In this document: positions 51,400 through 59,379 of the stretch, one piece after another | Layout: each line of letters begins with the position of its first letter | Position numbering within the stretch: the stretch's first letter is position 1 | The notes under the pieces: generated by a model | Databases searched by the model: none | What the model saw: the letters and a program-made list of their open reading frames with translations, nothing else | What the model was told of the DNA's origin: nothing | Made by a program: the position numbers and the translations under genes | Assembly: GCF_030315685.1 (NCBI RefSeq) | Contig: NZ_JASXSI010000010.1 | Location: forward strand, 118,965 to 182,964 | Direction of reading: 5' to 3' | Source of the DNA: Gordonia sp. ABSL11-1 | GTDB taxonomy: Bacteria > Actinomycetota > Actinomycetes > Mycobacteriales > Mycobacteriaceae | DNA: 64,000 bases

Positions 51400-51954
51400 C
51401 TACTCGGCCGGTGTGTAGTTCAGCAGCGCGACGCCGTTACTGAACGACTTCGCCTGGACCAGAGACAGTTTCGGGATCTCCACACCGTCCGGGACGAGTC
51501 CACGTCCGCGGCCCTGCACAGCGGGGTACACGAAGAGCCGGTACTCGTCGACGAGCTCGGCGGTGATCAACGCGTGGGTGAGTGTGATGCTGCCGGTGAT
51601 GACGATGTCCTTGCCATCGCTGTTCTTCAGGTCGCGCACGCCCGCAAGGACGTCGTCGCCGGCGATGATCGACGAGTTCTGCCACTCGGGGTCGGTCATC
51701 GTCGAGGTGACGACGTACTTGTCGACAGCGTTCAGGTAGCCGGTGACACCGGTCGCGTCGTTCTCCTGGTGCGGCCAGTAGCCGCGGAAGTCCTCGAACG
51801 TCTGCCGTCCGAGCAACAGTGCGTCGGCAGTGGCGTCCTGCCGGTGGCTCTCCTCGATGAGGTCCGGCGCCTGGTCGGACGGGTCGAACCAGGACGTGAT
51901 CATCTCGATGGAACCGTCGACGGTGATGTTCTGGGTGACGACGAGCTTGCGCAT
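51400..51954 (-). CDS. RibD/dihydrofolate-reductase-like protein
   Basis: 184 residues from ATG 51954 (GGAGAGACC upstream). Complete DHFR-family RibD_C domain: RKLVVTQNITVDGSIEMITS, ALLLGRQTFEDFRGYWP, KYVVTSTMTDPEWQNS, DIVITGSITLTHALIT, ELVDEYRLFVYPAVQGRGRG and FSNGVALLNYTPAE at the end. These NADPH-binding reductase-like proteins are abundant in actinobacteria, and most have no known substrate; few are true folate reductases. It lies 115 bases upstream of its frameshifted paralog on the same strand, so the pair probably arose by tandem duplication and one copy is decaying. Confidence 0.85.
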   Translation of the reverse strand: MRKLVVTQNITVDGSIEMITSWFDPSDQAPDLIEESHRQDATADALLLGRQTFEDFRGYWPHQENDATGVTGYLNAVDKYVVTSTMTDPEWQNSSIIAGDDVLAGVRDLKNSDGKDIVITGSITLTHALITAELVDEYRLFVYPAVQGRGRGLVPDGVEIPKLSLVQAKSFSNGVALLNYTPAE

Positions 51955-52138
51955 GGTCTCTCCTCGGTGTCGTTTCTCGATCCGTGCTCACATTGGTCGT
52001 ACACAGAGGCCGACCGATCGGACCGTCGGAGTTCATCGGTGCACCCGATGAATTCCCGGGCCACCGCAGGTCAGCATCTGTGACATGACCATGGGACAGA
52101 CGCTCCGACGTGTGGGCCTGACAGAGAGGGGTGCCGCG
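51955..52138. other. Divergent intergenic region
   Basis: 184 bases between divergent genes. A direct or inverted motif around CCGATGAACTCC and CCGATGAATTCC was noticed at 52027-52055, but no promoter could be assigned. Confidence 0.3.
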
Positions 52139-52705
52139 ATGATCGACTTCCGGGACGGCTGCGCCGAGCTGAGCCGGATGATCGCCCAGGTCACCGACGA
52201 TGACCTTTCTCTGCCGACCCCGTGCACCGACCTCGACGTCGCCGGCCTGCTCCGACACGTCGAGGAGTTCGCGACCGGGTTCACCGAGGCCGCCGGCAGT
52301 TCGCCGACCGGCCCGGGCGTCGACGACGTCCGGGGCGACGGCCGACGCGCGCACATAGCTGCGCATGTCACCGACCTCGGCGGGGCGTGGGCGACGCCGC
52401 AACCGTGGGCGGGCACCGGCGACCAGGGTGGGCTCGCGTTGCCGAACGAGACGTGGGGCCGGATCGCGCTCACCGAGGTGATCGTGCACGGATGGGATCT
52501 CGCAGTGGCGATCGGCGCCGACTACTGCCCACCCGCCGACCTCGTGCGCGCCTGCCATGACCACGTCGTCGTGTTCGTGCCGACCGCTCCGATCCCCGCG
52601 CTGTGGGGTGATCGGGTCGTCGTCGGCGAGAACGACCTCCTGGAGTCGACGGTCGCGATCACAGGTCGGGACCCCGTGCCGTGGCGGGGCTCTCCCGACG
52701 GGTGA
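52139..52705 (+). CDS. TIGR03086-type metal-binding (DinB/maleylpyruvate isomerase-like) protein
   Basis: 188 residues from ATG 52139 (GAGGGG upstream); an in-frame upstream ATG at 52085 is less likely. Four-helix mycothiol-dependent-isomerase-like fold: LSLPTPCTDLDVAGLLRHV (near 25-43, with the metal-type His in LLRHV), ALTEVIVHGWDLAVAIGADY (near 118, with VHGWD) and a late His in CHDHVVVF. These three His are the usual metal ligands of this family. Members act with mycothiol or have unknown roles. The dispersed repeat at 52727-52774 follows. Confidence 0.82.
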   Translation: MIDFRDGCAELSRMIAQVTDDDLSLPTPCTDLDVAGLLRHVEEFATGFTEAAGSSPTGPGVDDVRGDGRRAHIAAHVTDLGGAWATPQPWAGTGDQGGLALPNETWGRIALTEVIVHGWDLAVAIGADYCPPADLVRACHDHVVVFVPTAPIPALWGDRVVVGENDLLESTVAITGRDPVPWRGSPDG

Positions 52706-52726
52706 GTTGACGCGGACGCGTGCGAG

Positions 52727-52774
52727 CGACACCCAGATCCCTGAGGAGCGAGCTTGCGAGCGTCACGAAGGGCC
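52727..52774 (+). repeat. Dispersed intergenic repeat
   Basis: Reads CGACACCCAGATCCCTGAGG, then AGCGAGCTTGCGAGCGTCAC and GAAGGGCC: the same element as at 33146, 38748 and 41807. It lies just after a stop codon, between two plus-strand genes. Confidence 0.75.
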
Positions 52775-52807
52775 CCGAATGTCACCCCGGCGCGGTAATC
52801 TCCGCCC

Positions 52808-53539
52808 ATGACGCAGCACCATCAGCACTCGGGGCGGACCCTCGTGCTGGTGCACGGCACCCCGCTGTCTCCCTCGGTGTGGGACGAGACGGTCGGATAC
52901 CTCGGTGACCGGACCATCCATACGCCCGACTGCTCTCGTGTCCCCGATTCCCCGGCCGCACAGGCGAAGCTGGCCGAGACGGTCATGGCCGAGGTCGTCG
53001 GCGAGGTCGACGTCGTCGGGCATTCCTTCGGCGGTCAGATCGCGATCGAGATGGCCCTGCTCGCGCCCGAACGCGTACGCAGTCTGATGCTGCTCTGTAC
53101 TCGCGACACGCCGTTCCCACCGTTCGCGCCGCTCGCCGAGCAGGTCCGCGACGGTCACGCACCTGCCGTCGATGCCTCGCTCGAACGGTGGTTCACCAAA
53201 GCGGAGATCTCCGCGGGCGGTTCGGCGATCACCTCTGCGCGCGAACAGATCTCGTCTGCCGATTCGATTCGATGGGCGGCCGCGCTCGCCGCGATCGCCG
53301 CATATGACAGTTCGGAGCTGACGCCCCTGTTGCGGATGCCGGTGACCGTAGTCGCGGCCGGACGCGACCACGTGTCGACGCCGGATGCGATGGGCGACAT
53401 GGCCCGTCGAATCCCGGGTGCGCAGTTCGTCGTACGCCCCGACTGGGCTCACATGTCCGGGTTCACCGTGCCCGACGTGCTCGCCGGGATCATCGACCGC
53501 GCCACCGATTCAGGTGCTGACGCGCTGACTTCACGCTGA
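52808..53539 (+). CDS. Alpha/beta hydrolase
   Basis: 243 residues from ATG 52808. TAATCT (52796-52801) sits six bases upstream and there is no ribosome-binding site, so a leaderless transcript is likely. Motifs: LVLVHGTPLSPSVWDE (oxyanion, near 12), DVVGHSFGGQIAIE (nucleophile Ser near 74), the Asp in VVAAGRDHVSTPD (near 188) and the His in DWAHMSGFT (near 215). It is a compact hydrolase of the HG-G-S-D-H type with no signal peptide, so cytoplasmic. Substrate unknown. The UBP zinc-finger gene follows after 30 bases. Confidence 0.88.
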   Translation: MTQHHQHSGRTLVLVHGTPLSPSVWDETVGYLGDRTIHTPDCSRVPDSPAAQAKLAETVMAEVVGEVDVVGHSFGGQIAIEMALLAPERVRSLMLLCTRDTPFPPFAPLAEQVRDGHAPAVDASLERWFTKAEISAGGSAITSAREQISSADSIRWAAALAAIAAYDSSELTPLLRMPVTVVAAGRDHVSTPDAMGDMARRIPGAQFVVRPDWAHMSGFTVPDVLAGIIDRATDSGADALTSR

Positions 53540-53569
53540 CGACAGTCCACCGACCGAACGGAGATTCCC

Positions 53570-53920
53570 ATGTCCGACCAGTTCATCGACCCCACGGCGA
53601 AGCCCAGTGGCCCCGGCTGCGCCGACTGCGAGGCGACCGGATCCTGGTGGTTCCACCTGCGACGCTGCGCCGAGTGCGGACATATCGGATGTTGCGATGA
53701 CTCACTCCACCGGCACGCCCGGGCGCATGCCGCCGAGACCGGCCACCTGGTCATCCAGAGCTATGAACCCGGCGAGGACTGGTTCTGGAACTTCGGCACC
53801 GACGAACTCTTCGCCGGGCCTACTCTCGCCGAGCCGACGGAGCATCCTGGTGACCAGACCGCACCCGGTCCACAAGACCGTCTACCCGCCGACTGGCAAG
53901 ACCAGTTACGCGCGCGTTGA
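53570..53920 (+). CDS. UBP-type zinc-finger protein
   Basis: 116 residues from ATG 53570 (GGAGA upstream). The ZnF-UBP pattern is clear: GCADCEATGSWWFHLRRCAE then CGHIGCCDDSLHRHARAHAA and TGHLVIQSYEPGEDWFW, giving Cys/His ligands for two to three zinc ions. In eukaryotes this fold binds the ubiquitin C-terminus; in actinobacteria it is a small stand-alone protein of unknown role, sometimes next to hydrolase or thioredoxin-type genes. It has a short acidic tail (about 85-116). It is convergent with the DUF1023 gene, 18 bases away. Confidence 0.9.
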   Translation: MSDQFIDPTAKPSGPGCADCEATGSWWFHLRRCAECGHIGCCDDSLHRHARAHAAETGHLVIQSYEPGEDWFWNFGTDELFAGPTLAEPTEHPGDQTAPGPQDRLPADWQDQLRAR

Positions 53921-53938
53921 TCCTGACGCGAGAATCGG

Positions 53939-55771
53939 TCACCACGGGAGTCGGAGCGGTACGTCCGGGATCGGCCCGGGCAGGTCGATGTCGCCGTCGA
54001 GGAGGTCCCCGAGAGGGCCGAGTCCGAGCGCGAGGAGATCGCGGGCGCCCTCTGCGAGCGCGGCGAGTGGTTCCCGGTCGGGTAGTCCCCTGTCGGGCGC
54101 CAGACCCAGGCCGAGCGGTCCGTCGGGCCGTCGCTCCACGTAGGGGGTCGGACTGTCGCCCCGAACCACGTCGACCATGTTGCGAAAGGCCGTGGAGCCA
54201 GGGTCTTTCCAATAGTCGCCGTGTCCGTGGGTTCCTTCGATCAGCGTGCCGTCGGAGTAACGGCCGGAGTCGAGTCGGGTCACGCCGGCCGCCGTGTCCG
54301 GATCTGAGCCATGCGGGTTGAGCGGACCGAGCAATTGGACGACGCCGATCGGATCTCCCGGAGCGGTCATCGAGAATCGTTCGACGTCGGGATTCGCGTT
54401 GCGCCATGGGCCGTCGAACACACCTGTTCCCGCCGACGAGGCGTAGACGACCCGATCAGCGCGCAGGCCGAGCTGTTCTGCTGAGCCGACGACCGATCCT
54501 CCGTACGAATGGCCGATGACGGTGGTGGTCGCGCCCGGAGCATGATGGGCGATCTCGGCGTCGAGCTGCTTGCCGAACTCGACGAGCCGCGGCGCCATCG
54601 CCCGCGCGAACGAGGGATCGGCGGCCGAGCCGACGACGCCCGCGGCGAGCCCGACGGTAGCGCCGACCGCTGCGGAGGGGACGTCACCGCGAGCCAGCGC
54701 GGGCAGAGCCGCCTCGAGGCCCTCATAGCCCAGCCGCTGTGGGAGGTCACCGTCGAGGTAGACGAACACCGGACCTCCGGTGGATCGCGAGAGTACTGGA
54801 GCAGCATCGGTTGTCGACGACCGACTGTTCATCGACGAATGGGTTCCGGGCACCAGGATCGTCGCGTTGCGCGCACCGTCGAAGGTGCCGATCATCTCGA
54901 TGTAGCGGCCGGCGCCGGTGGTGTCGAAGGCGATGAACCGTCGCTCGGACGTCCGGTCGAGGTCGTCGCGTCCCGCGCTCGGGTCGTCGGTCTGCCGAAG
55001 GAACTCGGCGAGCCGTCGAGCGCGCGTCCCGTCGGCGCGGCCGGCGCGCTGTTCGGCGGCGAGCGCTGTACGGATGGCTATCTCGTTGGCGTCTGCACGC
55101 GTGGCGAAGTCGACACCGTCCATGTTGCCGATGGTGTGCGGGTCGGCCTGCATCACGCGTCTCCGATCGTGCTCGCTCATGGCCGACAGCATGTTTCGGC
55201 GCTGTTCCGGCGTCATCGTGCGGAGCGTGGCGACGACGTCGTCGGGGTCGAGGTGCCGCCCGTCCGGCAGTGTGACCGGCGGTTGACGTGACGTCATCGC
55301 GGAGAGGTCGGCGCGGAGGGCGTCGAGACGCGCGCCGTAGTCGGCGTCGAGTGCGGCGATCGTCGCCAGCCCGTCTCGGAGGTGGGCTTGGATCGTTGTC
55401 GCCTGCTCGCGGTGGGTGCCGTCGGGGTGGGCGACCTCGCCGGAGTCGGTGACGAGGAATCCGTCGGCGACTGCTGCGTCGACCCTATTCAGCACTGCGG
55501 TGCAGGCGTGCGTCAGGTCCGTGGCGGCGTCCAGCACCTCGTCGGCGATCTGGTTCAACACGTTTCGGATCTCGGCTGCGTGGTCGCGTTGTTCGTCGAC
55601 ACGACTTCCGATGGCGTGGCGGGTGTCACCGACCCACGCCGCCATCTGATCCATGGCGCGGGCGACGGTCTCCATTGCCCGATCGAGTGTCGCGGCCGCC
55701 GTCTGCATCTGGGTTCCCGTCGCCGATACGAGATCACCCTGCCAGCAGCGTATTTCGGGGATGGTGTTCAC
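53939..55771 (-). CDS. DUF1023 alpha/beta hydrolase with WXG100-like N-terminal domain
   Basis: 610 residues from GTG 55771, whose GTG overlaps the stop of the preceding small gene (GTGA). The N-terminal part (about 1-130) is a helical bundle (IPEIRCWQGDLVSATGTQMQ and onwards) like WXG100/EspC-type proteins. A middle helical region (130-270) leads to the DUF1023 hydrolase (about 275-520), with ATILVPGTHSSM and the nucleophile elbow TVIGHSYGGSVVG. A candidate catalytic His is in EGTHGHGDYW. These proteins are thought to be exported or envelope enzymes linked to type VII secretion neighbourhoods in mycobacteria; substrate unknown. The C-terminus is Leu/Pro-rich. Confidence 0.85.
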   Translation of the reverse strand: MNTIPEIRCWQGDLVSATGTQMQTAAATLDRAMETVARAMDQMAAWVGDTRHAIGSRVDEQRDHAAEIRNVLNQIADEVLDAATDLTHACTAVLNRVDAAVADGFLVTDSGEVAHPDGTHREQATTIQAHLRDGLATIAALDADYGARLDALRADLSAMTSRQPPVTLPDGRHLDPDDVVATLRTMTPEQRRNMLSAMSEHDRRRVMQADPHTIGNMDGVDFATRADANEIAIRTALAAEQRAGRADGTRARRLAEFLRQTDDPSAGRDDLDRTSERRFIAFDTTGAGRYIEMIGTFDGARNATILVPGTHSSMNSRSSTTDAAPVLSRSTGGPVFVYLDGDLPQRLGYEGLEAALPALARGDVPSAAVGATVGLAAGVVGSAADPSFARAMAPRLVEFGKQLDAEIAHHAPGATTTVIGHSYGGSVVGSAEQLGLRADRVVYASSAGTGVFDGPWRNANPDVERFSMTAPGDPIGVVQLLGPLNPHGSDPDTAAGVTRLDSGRYSDGTLIEGTHGHGDYWKDPGSTAFRNMVDVVRGDSPTPYVERRPDGPLGLGLAPDRGLPDREPLAALAEGARDLLALGLGPLGDLLDGDIDLPGPIPDVPLRLPW

Positions 55772-56121
55772 GCGGGCCCGTTCTCTCTGTCGAGGGCGCG
55801 CGCGGCGGCAGCCTCCTCGTCGAGCACTCGACCTCGAAATCCGTTGACGAAGAGTGTGATCGACTCGAGTCGGGCGGCGATCACCGTCATCGCGAGGGCG
55901 GCGGGTGAGGCAGTCGCGCGGAGAGCCGTCGCGACCCGACTCGACGAGACCGGGAGATCGGCAGCTTGGTCGAAGCGGATGGCACGGACTGCATGTTCCT
56001 GCGACCGCCAGATGGATGCGGTGGCCGAGACCTCGCCGGGGTCGATGGAGAATCGTGGTGTCACGACTGTTAGACGCGCCGGCCGTCGGTTCGGTTTCAT
56101 TCGAGCTTCGTTCCCGTTCAT
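55768..56121 (-). CDS. Small helical protein, EspC/WXG100-like
   Basis: 117 residues from ATG 56121 (ATG 56100 is an alternative start). It contains FSIDPGEVSATASIWRSQEH, VATALRATASPAALAMTVIA and ARLESITLFVNGFRGRV: amphipathic helices, Ala-rich, without Cys, ending acidic. Its size and its position immediately before, and overlapping, a DUF1023 hydrolase gene match small EspC-like proteins that pair with such hydrolases in mycobacteria. No clear Yxxx(D/E) secretion signal is present, so export by a type VII system is only a possibility. The assignment rests mostly on context. Confidence 0.6.
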   Translation of the reverse strand: MNGNEARMKPNRRPARLTVVTPRFSIDPGEVSATASIWRSQEHAVRAIRFDQAADLPVSSSRVATALRATASPAALAMTVIAARLESITLFVNGFRGRVLDEEAAAARALDRENGPA

Positions 56122-56224
56122 GCCATCGAGTGAGTACTACTCGCACACAGCGTCATCCACAGGCGGTGCGAGACGAGGACGAGTTGTGCACAAACTCGTT
56201 ACGGCAGGCGGAGAGGACAGATCA

Positions 56225-58657
56225 GTGACATACCGTCGGCGGACCGATGTTGTTGTGTCCTTTGCCCTATCCGAATCGAGGAGTCCTGTGTCCGCACTGT
56301 TCGATCCCGCCGATGATGCGGAGCTGTTGGCCGCTGTGTTGTCGGCGGATCGGGGTGAGCGTGGACGTGCACTGCTGCGCCTGAGTCGGCGGTACGAGGC
56401 TCGGATGGTGATGACTGCCTACGACATCGGCCGGACGATGTACGACGAGGTGCTGCACAATCTCGACCCGGTCCGGCAGATGACCGTGCGACACGCCGCC
56501 GACAAGGCTGCTGTCGGCGAGATCTCACTACAGCTGTCGATGGCTCGCTCGAAGGCCGGCTTCCTATTCAATCTCGGTGCGGCACTGCACCAGTTTCCCA
56601 AGATCAAGGCGGCGTACCTCGACGGGGACCACAGCACCCATCGGGTCGGCAAGTTGGTTCGCGCTGCGCAGTCCGTTCCCGACGCGACGATCACCGACGA
56701 GTGGATCCGGGAGTTCGGAGCGGACCAGGCGGATGGCGCAGGCGAGGGCAGCGTCGGTGATGGAGCTGGATGCGATGGCAAGGGCGTTGTCCGCGATGGC
56801 GCTCATGATGTCGACGTCGACGCGGAAGTGCCCGCGACGCTGGATGATGCACTCGTGGATGCGGAGTCGGTTGACGGCGGCGAGGGTCAGGGCTGCGGTG
56901 GTGATGGCTGTGGCGGTGAGGGCAGTGAAGGTGATGAGGGCAGTGGCGTCGGGGACGGAGACGGTGACGGCGACGGTGATGGCTGCGATGACGATACGGT
57001 CGGGCCGGGTGACCGCACTGAGGATGGGTCGCCGGCCCTGGACTTCGAGGATTTCGCCCTGGACCTCGCGTCGCGACCGACCACCGACACTGCGCTGGGG
57101 AACGCCCTGGATGCCGTGGTGATCAGCATGGATCCTGACCGCGCCGCGGAGGTGCGGGAAGAGTTCGGCCGCACCTACCAGAACGTCATCGTGACCACCG
57201 ACGCGTCAGGCCACGCGAGTATCGACGCGTGCGTTCCAGCCGAAGACGGTCTCCGCATCAGTCGGAGAATCGCGGACTTGATCCACGATCGCGTGTGCCC
57301 TGGCGATCCACGCGCTCTGGGCCAGCAGCGCGTTGCCGCCTTCGCCGAGATCACCCGCAAACGCGGTGCCCGACTCGCGTGCGAATGCGGACGCCCCGAC
57401 TGTCGCGCGAGGGTGAAGAGCGGGAGAGGGGCATCGCGGACTGGTGGTCCGTCGACGTCCGAGGCAACGCTGCCGTCCGAGGCACCGAAGTCAGAGGCAC
57501 CGGGCCCATCCGAGGCACCGAAGTCCGAGGCGCGGAAGTCAGAGGCACCTGTGCCGTCCGAGGCACCAAAGTTGGATCGCTCTGTCGCCGAGGTCGACGT
57601 CGCTGCACGCGCCCAAGACGATTCGCTCGCGAACGTGTCGGATGGTGGAGCTCAATCCGGTGGTGTCGACGGCGTTGACGTTGACGGCGGTGACGGTTTC
57701 GGTGCTGGCGTTGCCGACGGTCACGATGTCAGCGGTCACGATGTCGGTGCTGGTCACTTCGGTGGTGACGGCGATGAGGATGTCAGGAACCGCGACGCCG
57801 GCGGTCGCCGATCCCGCGGCAACGGGCCCAGGCACGACAGACCCGGCGGCGACAAACTCGACGGCGACGGGCCGGAGCTTGGTGGCTCAGGCGACCCCGG
57901 CGACGCCAAGTGTTTCGGCGATGATCCTGAAGATGACGACGATCCTGAAGATGACACTGAGGGCGATGACCCTTCCGCCGGAGACGGCGATGCCGACCCA
58001 CCCGCCGGAGACGGCGGTCCAGACGATGCCGGCCCGGATTCCGGCGGCTCGCCAGGCGGTGCGAGTGGCCCCGTCGCTGCGGACGACGGGTCGTCGGATG
58101 ATTCGGCCGATGACGAAGCAGCTTCGACGCTCACTCTCATCCTGGATCCCGGGATGGCACGGCCTCCCCACCTGCGCGGCTACGGCGCCATCGATCCGGC
58201 GCTCGCCGCCGAACTCGCGCCGCGCGCGACCATCATCGGACCGCCATCGTCTGACTCGGTTACTCGCAGGACATCCGGCGTGATCGTCACCGATCGCACG
58301 CCGCCGCGGCGCGTCGACGCGACGGGACACGGCGGTTTCGATCGCCCACCTCCGGGCGCCCTCACGTATGCTCCGTCGGCGAGATTGCGAGCGGAAGTCG
58401 AGTACAGCGACCTCACGTGTCGATACCCGCTGTGCACCAGACCTTCTCATGAATGTCAGCTCGATCATCTGGTGCCGTTCAACCACGCCGATCCGATGTC
58501 GGGCGGTTGGACGCTGCTCGACAACATCATCCCGTTGTGTACGCCCGACCACCAGCGGAAACATCTCGGGATATGGATACCCGTCATGCACACGGACCGA
58601 ACCGTCATCTGGCGGAACGCCCGGTCGGGATACGAAATCACCACCCACCCCAGCTGA
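56225..58657 (+). CDS. DUF222 / HNH endonuclease-like protein with long acidic insert
   Basis: 810 residues from GTG 56225, placed by GAGAGG eight bases upstream. The N-terminal DUF222 region (about 20-160 and 280-390) includes LFDPADDAELLAAVLSADRG, KAGFLFNLGAALHQFP and RQRVAAFAEI-like text. The C-terminal HNH domain (about 735-800) has CRYPLCTRPSHECQLDHLVP, DNIIPLCTPDHQRKH with the His-Asn-His and Cys zinc ligands. Two low-complexity inserts, GDGDGDGDGDGCDD-type (about 180-270) and Ser-Glu-Ala-Pro/Asp-Gly-rich (about 405-635), enlarge it greatly. It is related to the REP13E12 proteins of M. tuberculosis. Nuclease activity is presumed, not proven. Confidence 0.88.
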   Translation: MTYRRRTDVVVSFALSESRSPVSALFDPADDAELLAAVLSADRGERGRALLRLSRRYEARMVMTAYDIGRTMYDEVLHNLDPVRQMTVRHAADKAAVGEISLQLSMARSKAGFLFNLGAALHQFPKIKAAYLDGDHSTHRVGKLVRAAQSVPDATITDEWIREFGADQADGAGEGSVGDGAGCDGKGVVRDGAHDVDVDAEVPATLDDALVDAESVDGGEGQGCGGDGCGGEGSEGDEGSGVGDGDGDGDGDGCDDDTVGPGDRTEDGSPALDFEDFALDLASRPTTDTALGNALDAVVISMDPDRAAEVREEFGRTYQNVIVTTDASGHASIDACVPAEDGLRISRRIADLIHDRVCPGDPRALGQQRVAAFAEITRKRGARLACECGRPDCRARVKSGRGASRTGGPSTSEATLPSEAPKSEAPGPSEAPKSEARKSEAPVPSEAPKLDRSVAEVDVAARAQDDSLANVSDGGAQSGGVDGVDVDGGDGFGAGVADGHDVSGHDVGAGHFGGDGDEDVRNRDAGGRRSRGNGPRHDRPGGDKLDGDGPELGGSGDPGDAKCFGDDPEDDDDPEDDTEGDDPSAGDGDADPPAGDGGPDDAGPDSGGSPGGASGPVAADDGSSDDSADDEAASTLTLILDPGMARPPHLRGYGAIDPALAAELAPRATIIGPPSSDSVTRRTSGVIVTDRTPPRRVDATGHGGFDRPPPGALTYAPSARLRAEVEYSDLTCRYPLCTRPSHECQLDHLVPFNHADPMSGGWTLLDNIIPLCTPDHQRKHLGIWIPVMHTDRTVIWRNARSGYEITTHPS

Positions 58658-58743
58658 CTGCCGGTTGGTCGTGATGCCGTCACGCTGCGATGCGTTGATG
58701 TCGATGGGGCGTGATGCCGCAATGTCTTAGTGCCACAAAGCCG

Positions 58744-58830
58744 TACCGCCTTGCTGCCTTGCCGCCTTGCTGCCGCCATGCCGCCTTGCCGCCTTGCCGC
58801 CGCCTTGCCGCCTTGCCGCCTTGCCGCAGC
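58744..58830. repeat. Octamer tandem repeat (CCGCCTTG)n
   Basis: About ten imperfect copies of GCCGCCTT over 87 bases, with occasional extra CCG or CTG triplets. It lies between the HNH gene and a convergent membrane-protein gene. Slippage-type variation in copy number is expected. Confidence 0.85.
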
Positions 58831-58881
58831 AGTGCATTTGGTAGTGCGATTCAATGACATCCCCGTCCGTGGCGGGTTCGA

Positions 58882-59268
58882 TCACATCGGCGGAGGCGGC
58901 TTTCCGAGTAGAGACCACCAGTACTCCTCGGGGATCTGCTCGCCGGCGCGCAGAACTCTGGCGAGGCCGATCGCCATGAAGATGCCCAGTACCCCCAGCC
59001 ACAATCCCGACAACGAGATCAGCGTCCACGCGATGGTCACCGCGATCGACCAAGGCGCCAGGAAGATCAGCAGCGGCGCGAAGAAGAACCCCACTGCGAC
59101 GAACCAATACGACCCCCAGCGATCGCAACGCATCACGATCGTGAGCCAGCGCGGACTCGCGTCAGTCGGCGCCGCGAAGGGGATCGGAACGGACCGGCCC
59201 CCGAAGGAACTGTCCCGGGGGAGACCTTGCACAGAACTGTCTCGGACGGAACCATCTCTCGTGGCCAT
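58882..59268 (-). CDS. Small membrane protein, hypothetical
   Basis: 128 residues from ATG 59268, with AGGAGG five bases upstream. A 50-residue polar N-terminus (RDGSVRDSSVQGLPRDSSFG) is followed by two to three hydrophobic stretches: WFVAVGFFFAPLLIFLAPWS (near 68-87), IAVTIAWTLISLSGLWLGVL and GIFMAIGLARVL. The short tail ends in PEEYWWSLLGKPPPPM. No family recognised. It is convergent with the HNH gene and divergent from the large SARP-type regulator gene. Confidence 0.7.
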   Translation of the reverse strand: MATRDGSVRDSSVQGLPRDSSFGGRSVPIPFAAPTDASPRWLTIVMRCDRWGSYWFVAVGFFFAPLLIFLAPWSIAVTIAWTLISLSGLWLGVLGIFMAIGLARVLRAGEQIPEEYWWSLLGKPPPPM

Positions 59269-59379
59269 GGGAGCCTCCTCGGTGCCGGTGTGCCGGGATA
59301 CCTCCATGCTCCGATGGTGGCGACTTCAGATCCACTACCTGCGAGGTAATGGATTCTGACTTTATGATCTCTCAATGAG

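Noticed and set aside
58744..58830. CRISPR array
   Set aside because: The repeats are contiguous 8-mers with no spacers and no cas genes nearby.
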